A DNA stretch of 64,000 bases, from contig AP024096.1 in assembly GCA_015099395.1 (NCBI GenBank), positions 6,675,485 through 6,739,484 on the forward strand, read 5' to 3'. Shown piece after piece: positions 52,031 to 61,348 of the stretch (position 1 is its first letter; each line of letters opens with the position of its first letter). A program made the position numbers and the translations under genes. The notes beneath the pieces are model-generated. The model did no database searches. It saw only the letters and a list, made by a program, of their open reading frames with translations, and was not told the DNA's origin. This DNA comes from Ktedonobacteria bacterium brp13 (GTDB lineage Bacteria; Chloroflexota; Ktedonobacteria; Ktedonobacterales; Ktedonobacteraceae).

Positions 52031-53536
52031 CTAATGCATACCACCCAGCGTCAGCGGCATCTCTTCAATACGCTCGTCCCCAGCGACCATAAAAGGTTCT
52101 CGTGTCTTTTGGGGAACATGTGCAAGCAAAACTAAAAACACCAGGGTAAGGATTGACATACCAATCAAAGCGATGATAGAGATAATAAACGCTTGATTAT
52201 AATGCATCGACAACTGTATGGCAGACTTGCCAGGGACGCCCAGGATACCAAAGAAAACGACACCAATCAAGGCCACGCCAAGAGCCTGAGACACCTGATT
52301 AGCGGTCGTTATCGCACCGGAGGCTGCACCCGCATGACGGTGAGCAATATTCGTCAATACAACATTAATTAACGGCGTTCCGATAAAGCCCTGTCCTACT
52401 CCAATCAAAAAGATGAATGGCACCAACTGCAACGGACTATGCAAACTTATCCCCAATGCTTGCACAATGAATATCGTGCCGATATCACCGATAAGGATCA
52501 GCACAACACCATAATAGAGCACCTGTAGTCCCAGACGCGTAATCATGCGTGGCGCGGCCAGGGAACTGAGCAAAAAGCCAGCGCCGAGCGGAGCAAATGC
52601 AAGACCAGACAGCAAAGGAGTAAAATTATGACCATCCTGTACAAACAGTGACAGTATGAAGAATAGCGCTGCATTCGTACCATAAAAAGTCAGAGCTGTA
52701 ATCAGCCCAAGTGTAAAGCGACGATCGCTAAACAATGATATCGGCAATAAAGGAGCACCATTGCGTTGTGTTAACCGTTGCTCATAACGAGCAAAAATGA
52801 CAAAGAGCGGGATAGTAAGAATCAGGCAGACAAATGACCACCAGGGCCAGCCAGCATCTTCTCCAGTTGATAGAGGATAGGTCAACAAAACAAGGCTGAG
52901 TGTGAGCAGACCAACACCAATCAGGTCAAGCTTCTTTGTTCCCTCACCAAGAGACTCGCGCACCAATAACACACTTGCAACCAGGGCAAACACACCGATG
53001 GGCACATTGACAAGGAACACATTGCGCCAGCCAAGCTCCATGAAATTACTGCCAATGAGTAGGCCACCCAGAATTTGCCCAAACACACTGGCAAAGCCCA
53101 CGACTGCTCCGTACATGCTGAATGCTACAGGTCTCTCTGCTGGCAAAAAACCCACTTGAATAATAGAAATCACCTGTGGCACCATCAATGCAGAACCAAA
53201 GCCCTGAACTACACGCGAAAGGATTAAGATTCCAGGATTGGGGGCTAAGCCACATAATAAAGAAGCAATAGTAAATACCAGCATACCCAGCTGAAACATG
53301 CGTTTACGACCAAACATATCGCCCAGACGTCCACCTGTCACCAGGCCGATCGCGTATGCAAGAACATAACCAACCACGACCAACTGAATCTGTGACGTAT
53401 TCGTATGCAGTTCATTATGAATCGATGGAATGGCTACGTTGACAATAGATGCGTCAATTATCGACATTAAGGTTGCTGCTAGCACTACAACGAGCGCCCA
53501 CCAGCGCCGCGGATCTACCGAAATATTTTCGTTCAT
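52031..53536 (-). CDS. DHA2-type (14-helix) MFS drug/metabolite exporter
   Basis: A 501-residue proton-driven major facilitator of the EmrB/QacA type. About 14 hydrophobic segments. Motif A, GGRLGDMFGRKRMFQ, is near 67-81. SIIDASIVNVAIPSI at about 25-39 is the DHA2 motif D1. VQGFGSALMVPQVISII is the motif C-like antiporter region. Substrates of such pumps are diverse; none can be named. It is monocistronic, and no regulator is adjacent. Confidence 0.85.
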   Translation of the reverse strand: MNENISVDPRRWWALVVVLAATLMSIIDASIVNVAIPSIHNELHTNTSQIQLVVVGYVLAYAIGLVTGGRLGDMFGRKRMFQLGMLVFTIASLLCGLAPNPGILILSRVVQGFGSALMVPQVISIIQVGFLPAERPVAFSMYGAVVGFASVFGQILGGLLIGSNFMELGWRNVFLVNVPIGVFALVASVLLVRESLGEGTKKLDLIGVGLLTLSLVLLTYPLSTGEDAGWPWWSFVCLILTIPLFVIFARYEQRLTQRNGAPLLPISLFSDRRFTLGLITALTFYGTNAALFFILSLFVQDGHNFTPLLSGLAFAPLGAGFLLSSLAAPRMITRLGLQVLYYGVVLILIGDIGTIFIVQALGISLHSPLQLVPFIFLIGVGQGFIGTPLINVVLTNIAHRHAGAASGAITTANQVSQALGVALIGVVFFGILGVPGKSAIQLSMHYNQAFIISIIALIGMSILTLVFLVLLAHVPQKTREPFMVAGDERIEEMPLTLGGMH

Positions 53537-53809
53537 TTTCCTTTTTCAATCCATGTCAAGAACATATATCAATAAAGACATATACCAATATAAGAGTGTG
53601 CCATAAGACGAATAGTGAGTAGCGGGGTGCTACATGAGTCAAGAAGAGACGGTTCATTCGCTCACACGCTGCCTTACTTTTTCTATCGGCTAGCCGGCGT
53701 TCTTGCGACACTCTCGAGCATTCTCTTAGCTGACACTTCTTAGTGCCCAGTTAAGATTGATCACCAAAGCTATGAATCTGGTAATCTTTCACCATCCCAG
53801 GAGAACATG

Positions 53810-54061
53810 CTATAACATTTTTCTAAAACCTGATGTCGCTACCAGGTAATCGCGAGAGGTGGTTACCTGCGTACGCACATGTTTAAGGTCGACATGCAAT
53901 ATGTGTCCACCTTGCTGGAGGACCTTGCCTGCAACCAGGACCGTGTCAACATTACCGACATGTGCACCAAGAACGACAGAGGCAATCGGGTCATTGATAG
54001 GTGAGAGGTTCAATGTATTCGTCTTTAATAGAATGATATCCGCTTGTTTGCCGGGTGTCAA
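53810..54061 (-). pseudogene. C-terminal remnant of an amidohydrolase
   Basis: The 83 residues starting LTPGKQADIILLKTNTLNL match the last part of cytosine-deaminase/AtzA-type amidohydrolases, where GSLTPGKQADIILI precedes the C-terminal beta strands. The catalytic barrel is absent. Upstream on the - strand, a TGA sits where a glycine codon of the GTLTPGK motif would be, preceded by GARSVWPGQQT in frame and another stop about 50 nt further. So the gene was probably lost by deletion with point mutations. An alternative is independent translation of the stub, which is unlikely to be functional. Confidence 0.7.
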
Positions 54062-54346
54062 TGTTCAGGTTTGCTGACCAGGCCAGACGGAACGTGCTCC
54101 ATAAAATCATGCAGCAGTACTTGATCGATCTTCGCCAACTGGTGATGCAAGCCAGGCAAGATAGTTCAACGTTAGATTATCTCGCTGCTATCCAGGAACC
54201 GACAAAATATATAACATGGTCTGCTGCGCCAGTATTCCCGCAGAATCTCCGCAACATGGACCGCTGGTATACGAAGACGAAGACGAAGCCGTGAGTGAAA
54301 AGGGCAGGAGGCTGGGCGCGTGCTCTTGCGTGTCCATTAATGGAGC

Positions 54347-55060
54347 TCATTGAATCTCTTCGCCTCCAACCAGGCCGGCTGCCTGTTTCCATGCGTGCAT
54401 CTCAGGACCTTTCTCTTCATCCTGGAAGCGGTAGTCGTGCTTGCGAATAAGTTCGCCAAGCCGGGCATCCAGGCGCTCCAGGCACGCGAGTTGGGCCTGT
54501 TGCAGCCGTTGTTGCCAGTCGCCGTGTACAGCAGTCTGTCTTAATTCGTTGGCTAGCCGGAAGTGTTCCAGGCAGAGTCCACTGGAGGCGCTCAACTGTC
54601 CCATGAATTCATCATCGAGCAGAGCCTGGCGCAGGTCCTGGATATAGCGCTCTTCTGCCAGTGCGTGCCGTTTACAGGCCGGACAGTCGGGACGTGTGCT
54701 GCCTGGGGTTCCCGCACTGCTCGCACGGCCTGCTCCATTCCTGCCTTCGAGCAAGCGGCGCAAGCGTCCAGCGCCAGGCGCGGTAGGGGTACTATGACGT
54801 AGTTGATCGATGGAGTCAGAGAGTACATCACGATATGCCTGAGCGAGTGGTAGGCTGGCTCCCATACGTACTAATTGCCACGTATGTGTATGACAGAAAC
54901 CCTGCGTGCGCCGTAGCTCCTCGCGTATCCCTACGTCAGTAAATTGCTCGTATTTAAAGGCCTCCAGATAACGCCGAGTGCTCTCCAGCGCCAGTTTGCA
55001 GATCAAGCAACCTTCCTGTGAGCAGGCATGTAGCAATATTTGATACTCTCTTGTCTTCAC
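54347..55060 (-). CDS. Cys/His-rich protein resembling DUF6062
   Basis: A 237-residue soluble protein of unknown function. Three cysteine groups are evident: CSQEGCLICK near 13-22, GFCHTHTWQLVR near 54-65, and DCPACKRH near 125-132. A fourth, GLCLEHFRLANEL near 160, repeats the second. The pattern C-x2-C, then FCxxHxW-type, twice over, suggests an internal duplication and one or two metal sites. I believe the protein resembles DUF6062 but cannot verify it. It is monocistronic between an amidohydrolase remnant and the J-domain gene, to which it is divergent. Confidence 0.65.
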   Translation of the reverse strand: MKTREYQILLHACSQEGCLICKLALESTRRYLEAFKYEQFTDVGIREELRRTQGFCHTHTWQLVRMGASLPLAQAYRDVLSDSIDQLRHSTPTAPGAGRLRRLLEGRNGAGRASSAGTPGSTRPDCPACKRHALAEERYIQDLRQALLDDEFMGQLSASSGLCLEHFRLANELRQTAVHGDWQQRLQQAQLACLERLDARLGELIRKHDYRFQDEEKGPEMHAWKQAAGLVGGEEIQ

Positions 55061-55220
55061 GATAGATACAACCTTTTAATCTTTTATTCGTCTATGTACT
55101 AGACAATATCTTTTTTAAGGATGGATGATACAACTGCCAGTAGCGATACTTCCTTCATTATAGCCAGATTCCTGGCGAGAATGCAGCGCTTATTGCCTTG
55201 TCGTACTAGCATAAAAGAGA

Positions 55221-56147
55221 ATGATGAATACATTTACAGATTACTATGCCGTCCTCGGCGTGAAGTCCAGTGCTACATCCGCTGAGATTAAAGATGCCTT
55301 TAAGAAGCTGGCGTTACAATACCATCCCGATCTTTATAAAGGTGCCGATGCGAACGAGCGTATGGCTCAGATTCTGCAAGCGTATCGTACGCTGAGTAAC
55401 GCTGAAGAGCGCCGCCGCTACGATTCTCAGCGCCTTTCGCATGTCATATCTCCATCTTCTGCTGGTGTGACGCAGGACACGGTATATAGTCGGTCAACCT
55501 CTCCGTCTGGTGTCAATAAAAAGGGGACGCCAGGTGAGCTCTCGCCGAATGCGCGCCGAGATCGGCAACGTCGCTATGCCTTCCCTGATTTCCTGGCCGA
55601 TCACTCCGTTACCGTAGATCTTGTAGATTATACGTATGAGCTGACCCCGAGCGAGGCAGAGGTGTTGCAACAGGATGGTCTGCTACGCGGAACGGCGCGT
55701 GAGGCGCAGAAGAGGCACTTCTATTGCCATCGCTGTCATCATCGCTGGTCTGTGAGTGGGGAGAGAGGGGAGGGTGGCGACAATAGTGAAGAGATGATGT
55801 GCCCGCTCGTCTGTCCCCATTGTTATGCTAGTGATTGGTCGGAGTTTCTACTGCTGCGCTGTAACCATTGCTGTGCAATTTTTGAGAGTGAACAGATTCG
55901 CTACGAATCAGAGTTGTACACTTATGGACCAGAGAGTCGGAAACGGCAAGGAGCGCTCTGCCACCCCTATGAGCTTTTCCCATTGTGTCCGTATTGTGGG
56001 AGCTCACATTGGTGTCCGGCTGAAGATCGACGTGTCGACATGTTGCAGAAACAGGTTGGTACCTACGCCGCACTGCGTCGCTTGCTCTGGATTGTAGGCG
56101 TTATGGCCGTTGTCCTGATCTTCCTGGTCTTTGTAATGCTGCGGTGA
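55221..56147 (+). CDS. J-domain protein with zinc ribbons and C-terminal membrane anchor
   Basis: Probable Hsp70 co-chaperone fixed to the membrane. In 308 residues the N-terminal J domain is at about 6-65, with HPD at 35-37. The middle is variable. From about 165 three to four CxxC-type knuckles occur (CHRCHH, CPLVCPHC, CNHCCAIF and CPYCGSSHWC), enough for two zinc ribbons. One transmembrane helix at about 284-306 ends the protein. It is not classical DnaJ: the Gly/Phe region and CxxCxGxG repeats are missing. The partner DnaK is not in the window. Two adjacent ATG codons at 55221 and 55224 could serve as start. Confidence 0.85.
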   Translation: MMNTFTDYYAVLGVKSSATSAEIKDAFKKLALQYHPDLYKGADANERMAQILQAYRTLSNAEERRRYDSQRLSHVISPSSAGVTQDTVYSRSTSPSGVNKKGTPGELSPNARRDRQRRYAFPDFLADHSVTVDLVDYTYELTPSEAEVLQQDGLLRGTAREAQKRHFYCHRCHHRWSVSGERGEGGDNSEEMMCPLVCPHCYASDWSEFLLLRCNHCCAIFESEQIRYESELYTYGPESRKRQGALCHPYELFPLCPYCGSSHWCPAEDRRVDMLQKQVGTYAALRRLLWIVGVMAVVLIFLVFVMLR

Positions 56148-56187
56148 GCTAGCACGAGCTGCTCTTTCTCTTTATGCATGAAACATG

Positions 56188-57378
56188 CTATGGTAGCACC
56201 TTGAAATCAGCTTGTTGTATCTGTACTGTATTGGCACAGGCCGTCGTTGCCGACCACGCGACATCGACCGAACCATTGCCTGTAGCTTCAGGTTTAAAGA
56301 AGAAGTAGGCATTGGTCTGTCCCAGTATGCTACTGCCGACCGTTGTAGCATAGGGGATCGCTTGATTATTCACGGTCCATGTCAGACAGACTGCTCCGTT
56401 ATAGGCCAATGTATGCACTGTCAGCGTGACATAGACGGGTTGACCAAGGTGGAAGGTTGTACTCTGATCAATCGGTGTACCCGTAGTAGCATTCACACCA
56501 GTTGCAAGTTGCACATTATCGATATATTGTTGAGCGTTGGCGACGGGTGTCGCTGTTGCTGCGAGCGCAGTCGGAGTGAGTGGTTGGGTCGCCTGCGCTG
56601 TCGCGGCCTGTGCAGCGGCATTGGACACTGTCGAGGCCGTGCTGGATTGAGTGGTCAGGGGAGCGGGAGGCGTCAGGCTCTGCGATAGGATATAGACAAA
56701 GATAAGGATAAAGGCACCGAGCGACATACTGGCTGCGGCCAGTGTAAACCCAAGTTTTGTACGCGGGGCTTCGAGCTCGCTAGCATTGCCATCCGAGTTA
56801 GCCCTCTCCATGTATGTGCTGCTTCTCTGTGGCGCTTCCGTAACCGATGTCGACGTCGGAGTACGGTGAACATAGTATGCTTGCTGATCCCATGGTACGC
56901 TATTGTCTGACTCTGGTGCAGGTGTCGTCGGGATGAACATTGGATTGTTTTGTGGTAGCGTATCTATTGTAGCAAATTGTTCAGGCGTAGAAGATGCAGT
57001 GCTATCTGAGGAGTAGGGCTGCAATTGTTGTACTGGTCCTTGTAGCGGTTCTGAGTGGACCGGAGGAGTATAATCATCGCTCTCCTGACCTGGGAAGAAG
57101 AGTTGTTTTTCTGAATAGGTTGAGCATGGTGAAGGTGTGGAGGATGACGAAGATGGTGTATTCCAGGATTGTGCATTCTGAATGACTGGTGGCACCTCCA
57201 GGGGTGGAAAGATTGCGTGAGGGGATTGTGAGGCAGCACGAGTGAGCCTGACTTTCCCGCTTGTATGAACACTGGGTGCGCCACAACGTGGGCATTGATT
57301 TTGTGTTTGTGTTTGTGTTGGAGAAAGCGGCATCCCGCAATGTGTGCATCTCATATTCCGAAAAAACCTCTTTATCAA
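56188..57378 (-). CDS. Zinc-ribbon membrane protein with long disordered linker
   Basis: A 396-residue single-pass protein of unknown function. A zinc-ribbon (CTHCGMPL...CPRCGAP) occupies about 11-37. A Ser/Pro/Gln/Thr-rich linker spans to about 205. A transmembrane helix at about 212-236 is followed by an Ala/Thr-rich stalk and a beta-rich domain of about 110 residues at the end. The start is uncertain: TTG at 57378 has GGAAGAG 5 nt upstream, while the ATG at 57354 lacks a well-placed ribosome site. The layout suggests cytoplasmic sensing or anchoring linked to an external domain. It is convergent with the J-domain gene, which has the same ribbon-plus-anchor theme. Confidence 0.7.
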   Translation of the reverse strand: MIKRFFRNMRCTHCGMPLSPTQTQTQNQCPRCGAPSVHTSGKVRLTRAASQSPHAIFPPLEVPPVIQNAQSWNTPSSSSSTPSPCSTYSEKQLFFPGQESDDYTPPVHSEPLQGPVQQLQPYSSDSTASSTPEQFATIDTLPQNNPMFIPTTPAPESDNSVPWDQQAYYVHRTPTSTSVTEAPQRSSTYMERANSDGNASELEAPRTKLGFTLAAASMSLGAFILIFVYILSQSLTPPAPLTTQSSTASTVSNAAAQAATAQATQPLTPTALAATATPVANAQQYIDNVQLATGVNATTGTPIDQSTTFHLGQPVYVTLTVHTLAYNGAVCLTWTVNNQAIPYATTVGSSILGQTNAYFFFKPEATGNGSVDVAWSATTACANTVQIQQADFKVLP

Positions 57379-57512
57379 GTATACTCTTCCTATAGGGTCA
57401 TCTATATGACGAAAAAGATACGAAACTGGTAAAAAGAGTAGCTCGCAATAGGATATTAGTCATCTTTGTCTCCGTTTCAGGCTACCGTTTGTAGAGCTTG
57501 TGACGTTATGAC

Positions 57513-57541
57513 TTGACACTGTTAGAGAGCACAACTACAAT
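57513..57541 (+). promoter_or_regulatory. Predicted sigma-A promoter of the histidine kinase gene
   Basis: TTGACA (57513-57518), 17-nt spacer, TACAAT (57536-57541), about 70 nt before the start. Confidence 0.75.
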
Positions 57542-57613
57542 ACCTTATGCATGGATAGACGCGGATAATGTTGGGGAGGGAACCTCCCACTCACTGAGCA
57601 TAGGACAAGAACT

Positions 57614-59776
57614 GTGGCAATAGGCAATGACGTAGAGCAAGTTTTGGCATCCTCGCTTGTGCGTTTACAGGGCAGCTTACGACGTGCTTCTGGAGACTCT
57701 GGAGACTCTATTGGTTCCGAGGAAGGTAGCGATGCATGGCTGCTCTTAGAAGCTCTGGTGGACAAAGATGAGGCTGTAGAGCAGAGACTGGCTACTCATT
57801 TTCAAGAAGCTGGTAGCTCGTTCGCCAGGCAAGGTGGAAAACTTGACAGTCGCCTGGGTGGTCTACAGCATTACACAGATGTCGTGGCGCAAGAGTTACG
57901 TGGGGTATTACAGGAGCAGCCGCATGCTCTCATAGAGACGTTGGCATCTCTGTATCATTTTCAATCTCTGGCTACAGTGGCATTGACACGTGGCTATCAG
58001 CATAGTATGGAAGAGTCTACGGTTGAGCGTACGCATATGGCCGAGCAGCTAGAGCATCGTCTGACGACGTTGCAGCGCATCAATGGTGTTAGTAATTCAG
58101 CGATCGATCTGGATCAGACGCTAGAGATTACTGCGCAGGAGGTTGCTGAGGAACTGCACGTTGATCTCTGCTCGATCTTCTTTTATGATGAGTTACAGCG
58201 TGTGTTGACATTGCGAGCGACAAATGGGCCACGCCCGCTGGGTGGTATGCATTTTACGTTGCGGCTCGGTGAGGGCTATAGCGGTTGGGTCGCCGATAAG
58301 GGGCGTCCGCTGATCGTTACCGATGCTTTGAGTGATGCGAACTATGCTTCAGAGGCGCGCTCCTATCATACAGACTTTCATGGTCTGATGACGTTGCCGA
58401 TTATCTTCTTTGGCAACGATGAGCGGCTGATAGGTGTCATTAGCGTCCAGTCGGTAGAACCACGCGAGTTCTCGCGTGATGAGATCAGCTTCGTCGAAGT
58501 GGTAGCTGGTATCGTGGCCATCAATATCGAGAACGGGCGATTGTATGAGCAGACCGATGAGCAACTGCGTCGTAAAGTCCACGAACTGGCAACCATCCAT
58601 CGTGTCTCATCGATTATCGCCTCTACGCTCAATCTAGATGAGGTCTTGCAGATCATTACTACGCAGGCTGTACACCTCTCTGGCGCTGAGCGCTCGTGTC
58701 TGTTTGAGTTAGACCCGGATCGCCAGAAGTTGCATGTGCTGGCGCACTACGGTTTCAATACCAACACCTCACGTATCCAGATTGGTGTTGGGCAATGCTG
58801 TGCTGGTCGTTGTGTGCAGACCGGGCGACCAAGTATGGCCGTCGATTGTTTCCAAGCGGATGAGTCGTGTTTTTTGCATGACGATCCCTTTGTCACGGCC
58901 GATATCCATTCTGTGCTCTGTGTGCCGCTGAAGGTCAAGCAGAAGGTTCTGGGCTGCATCTGCATTTATAGTAGCCATCGCCATCTGTTGAGCCCGGACC
59001 AGATGCAACTGGTGATTACCTTCGCCAACGAGGCTGCGATTGCGATTGAGAATGCGCGTCTGTATGAAGAGGCACGTCGAGGTTCTGAGCTGAAATCGGT
59101 CCTGTTGCGTGAACTGAATCATCGAGTCAAGAATAACCTGGCGACCGTCGCCGGTATCCTGTCATTGCAGCGACGGCGCACCAAGTCACCTGAGATTCAG
59201 GCGACGCTGGCCGAGAGCGTGAACCGTGTACAGGGCCTGGCCTCAACGCATGACCTGCTGGCCCATGAGGACGTGAGCGAGGCGCGTATTGATGAGATTG
59301 CACGTAAGATTGTCGGTGTGGCGCACTCAAACCTGAGCCCGCCTGACAAGCACATTACTTTCCAGGTCGAGGCCAGCCCGATTGTGATCCCTTCGAAATC
59401 GGTAACCATGCTAGCGCTGGTGATCAACGAAATGATCTCGAATGCGATCAAGCATGGCCTGAAGAATCAGAATGAAGGGAACATCATCATTCGTGGGCGT
59501 GAAGAGGATAACATGGTCTACGTTCAGGTGATCGACGATGGGAAAGATGGACCGGCTTTTGAGCTTGCCTTCGACGAAACGGGTGAAGGTAGCTCTGAAG
59601 GACTTGGCCTCTCACTGATCAAGAACCTGATTGGCGACCTGCACGGAAAGTTCTCATTGCGACGGGACAAGATCACGCTTGCAAATCATCCAGAGAATGA
59701 AGCTCCCGTCGAGCGTACAATCGCTGAGGTCCGCTTCCCACTGGTACAGTATAAAGTACCAGCCTGGAGTGCATAG
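57614..59776 (+). CDS. Two-GAF sensor histidine kinase (HisKA_2 type)
   Basis: A cytoplasmic sensor kinase, 720 residues from a GTG at 57614. Residues 1-135 are an all-helical N-terminal region I do not recognise. GAF1 lies at about 150-300 and GAF2 at about 320-465. The phosphoacceptor is His503 in LLRELNHRVKNNLATVAG, typical for HisKA_2 (HWE-related, as in PdtaS). The ATPase domain follows from about 575 (LVINEMISNAIKHGL; DDGKDG; GLGLSLIKNL). GAF2 has an unusual cysteine group: Cys395, Cys396, Cys400, Cys412 and Cys419. A response regulator gene follows after 123 nt and is the likely partner. Confidence 0.88.
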   Translation: MAIGNDVEQVLASSLVRLQGSLRRASGDSGDSIGSEEGSDAWLLLEALVDKDEAVEQRLATHFQEAGSSFARQGGKLDSRLGGLQHYTDVVAQELRGVLQEQPHALIETLASLYHFQSLATVALTRGYQHSMEESTVERTHMAEQLEHRLTTLQRINGVSNSAIDLDQTLEITAQEVAEELHVDLCSIFFYDELQRVLTLRATNGPRPLGGMHFTLRLGEGYSGWVADKGRPLIVTDALSDANYASEARSYHTDFHGLMTLPIIFFGNDERLIGVISVQSVEPREFSRDEISFVEVVAGIVAINIENGRLYEQTDEQLRRKVHELATIHRVSSIIASTLNLDEVLQIITTQAVHLSGAERSCLFELDPDRQKLHVLAHYGFNTNTSRIQIGVGQCCAGRCVQTGRPSMAVDCFQADESCFLHDDPFVTADIHSVLCVPLKVKQKVLGCICIYSSHRHLLSPDQMQLVITFANEAAIAIENARLYEEARRGSELKSVLLRELNHRVKNNLATVAGILSLQRRRTKSPEIQATLAESVNRVQGLASTHDLLAHEDVSEARIDEIARKIVGVAHSNLSPPDKHITFQVEASPIVIPSKSVTMLALVINEMISNAIKHGLKNQNEGNIIIRGREEDNMVYVQVIDDGKDGPAFELAFDETGEGSSEGLGLSLIKNLIGDLHGKFSLRRDKITLANHPENEAPVERTIAEVRFPLVQYKVPAWSA

Positions 59777-59899
59777 AAGCGTACTGCGCAAGTAAGCTCA
59801 TGATGGCATAGTGAATGGGGCACCCTACCTGCTAAGAGGTGCCCTGGTGGATAGTGTCTCAACCCTGTTGATGCACTGGTGGATAGTTGAGGTAAAGGC

Positions 59900-60382
59900 A
59901 TGTATGACGCAGCGCAAAAGAGAAGGATACTTGTTGTTGAGGATGAGCTTGCTATTCAACAGGTGCTCTGCTTTTTTCTCAAACACCATAATTTTGAAGT
60001 TCTCGCCGCCTCTAATGGTCAGGAAGCCATGCGGGTCATTCCCTTGTTTCGGCCCCATCTTATCATCCTCGATCTCATGATGCAGCCCGGCACCGGCTGG
60101 GATGTCTTACATTGGCTACGCGACCAACACCTCACTCCGCGTATCCCGGTCCTGATCGTGAGTGCGCTTGTGCATCTCTCTGAGCAGATGCAGGGCTTCG
60201 AAGAGGGGGCTATTGAATACATTACCAAGCCGACTCAGCCCAGCGTCATTGTCGAGCGTGTCAGAGCCCTCCTCTCGCTCGATGTAGAGCAGCGTGCTAT
60301 GCTCCAGCACAAGCGTATGGACGAGCAGCGTAAAACGCTGGACCGCCTCTCAGCTGTCGAACCGGATGAGTTTACCTACTAA
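59900..60382 (+). CDS. Single-domain response regulator
   Basis: A 160-residue receiver domain with the acidic pair Glu15/Asp16 (VVEDE), the phosphoacceptor Asp58 (IILDLMM), Ser88 (VSAL) and Lys110 (YITKP). A helical tail of about 35 residues follows, with no DNA-binding or output domain. It is therefore likely to act through protein contacts or as a phosphate relay. The histidine kinase gene ends 123 nt upstream. A hairpin (GGGCACC...GGTGCCC, about 59818-59843) and a 12-bp direct repeat CTGGTGGATAGT (59844-59855 and 59876-59887) lie between them. Confidence 0.88.
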   Translation: MYDAAQKRRILVVEDELAIQQVLCFFLKHHNFEVLAASNGQEAMRVIPLFRPHLIILDLMMQPGTGWDVLHWLRDQHLTPRIPVLIVSALVHLSEQMQGFEEGAIEYITKPTQPSVIVERVRALLSLDVEQRAMLQHKRMDEQRKTLDRLSAVEPDEFTY

Positions 60383-60518
60383 CCTGGCGTCCATTCAGTT
60401 TTTGTGCAGCAAATCTCCTCGCATATTACATTGATTCTTCAAAGCTCTTGACCTTGTCCCTGGGGCAAGGTTTCATAATAGGAAGAGATAAAAAGAGTTG
60501 TGAAGGAGATGAGAATGT

Positions 60519-61328
60519 ATGCGGAATCTGCTACAGATTGGAGAAGTTGCGCAGCTCCTTGGTGTGACGACGAAGACGATTCGTCATTATCATAAAGTTG
60601 GCCTGTTGCATGAGCCGGAACGGACAGAGAGCGGCTATCGCCTCTATGATGCGCAGGATCTTTTGCGCTTAAAACAGATTCGCCATATGCAGGCGTTTGG
60701 CCTGTCACTCAAACATATCAAGATTATTCTGGGTGATACGTTGCGTGAACATACGTTGCGCGAGATATTACAGGGACTGGACGCTGAATTGGCGGATCAG
60801 GTGCGGATGCTTGAGACACGGCGCGCACGGATCCGTGCGCTCCTCGACGAGGAGACTTTTGCGAAGATCGATCAGCCAGCTACCCTTGAAAGTTTTGAGA
60901 TCGTCAAAGATCTGGTAGGTGAACGTCTGGCTACGGTGAATCCGGTGATGCTGGAGATGGAGAAGCAGCTCTGGACCGTCATTGATGAGTTTGATTGGCC
61001 TGCCGATTACCGTGAGCATATGTTGCAGGCTGCGCGGGAGATTGCAGCTAATCCTGATCTATATGAACGCATATTTGCATTTAATGAAATCCTGGCGACA
61101 TTGTCTGGCTTGCCTGAAGATGCTCCCGAGATCGATCGCATGGTAGAGGAATGCCTGCAGAATCAAGATTTGCAGAACGTTCTGACCGCCGCCAATGCAT
61201 TGCTTGCGCATATGCCACGTCTTGCAGATCCGTTCGCCGCGATGTTTGGAAACTTAATGCTCACCAATATCTCGCCCGCTCAACAGCGTTTCTTTCAGCA
61301 GTTGAGCACTGGAATGCGTTCCAGTTAG
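60519..61328 (+). CDS. MerR-family transcriptional regulator
   Basis: A 269-residue DNA-binding protein. The winged helix at 1-75 is typical MerR: LQIGEVAQLLGVTTKTIRHYHKVGLL, then YRLYDAQDLLRLKQIRHMQ and FGLSLKHIKIIL. A coiled-coil from about 80 to 120 allows dimer formation. The C-terminal 140 residues are an effector domain with no Cys metal site, so it should sense an organic ligand or a drug. It ends 20 nt before the ABC-fusion gene, with which it is probably co-transcribed and which it may control. Confidence 0.85.
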   Translation: MRNLLQIGEVAQLLGVTTKTIRHYHKVGLLHEPERTESGYRLYDAQDLLRLKQIRHMQAFGLSLKHIKIILGDTLREHTLREILQGLDAELADQVRMLETRRARIRALLDEETFAKIDQPATLESFEIVKDLVGERLATVNPVMLEMEKQLWTVIDEFDWPADYREHMLQAAREIAANPDLYERIFAFNEILATLSGLPEDAPEIDRMVEECLQNQDLQNVLTAANALLAHMPRLADPFAAMFGNLMLTNISPAQQRFFQQLSTGMRSS

Positions 61329-61348
61329 GGCACAGGGAGGACGTCGCT

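Noticed and set aside
54055..54294. 79-codon frame on the + strand
   Set aside because: It overlaps the amidohydrolase remnant and has no recognisable features or ribosome site.
61151..61348. Longer N-terminus of the ABC fusion
   Set aside because: It overlaps the MerR gene in another frame and lacks a ribosome site, whereas 61349 has a strong one.
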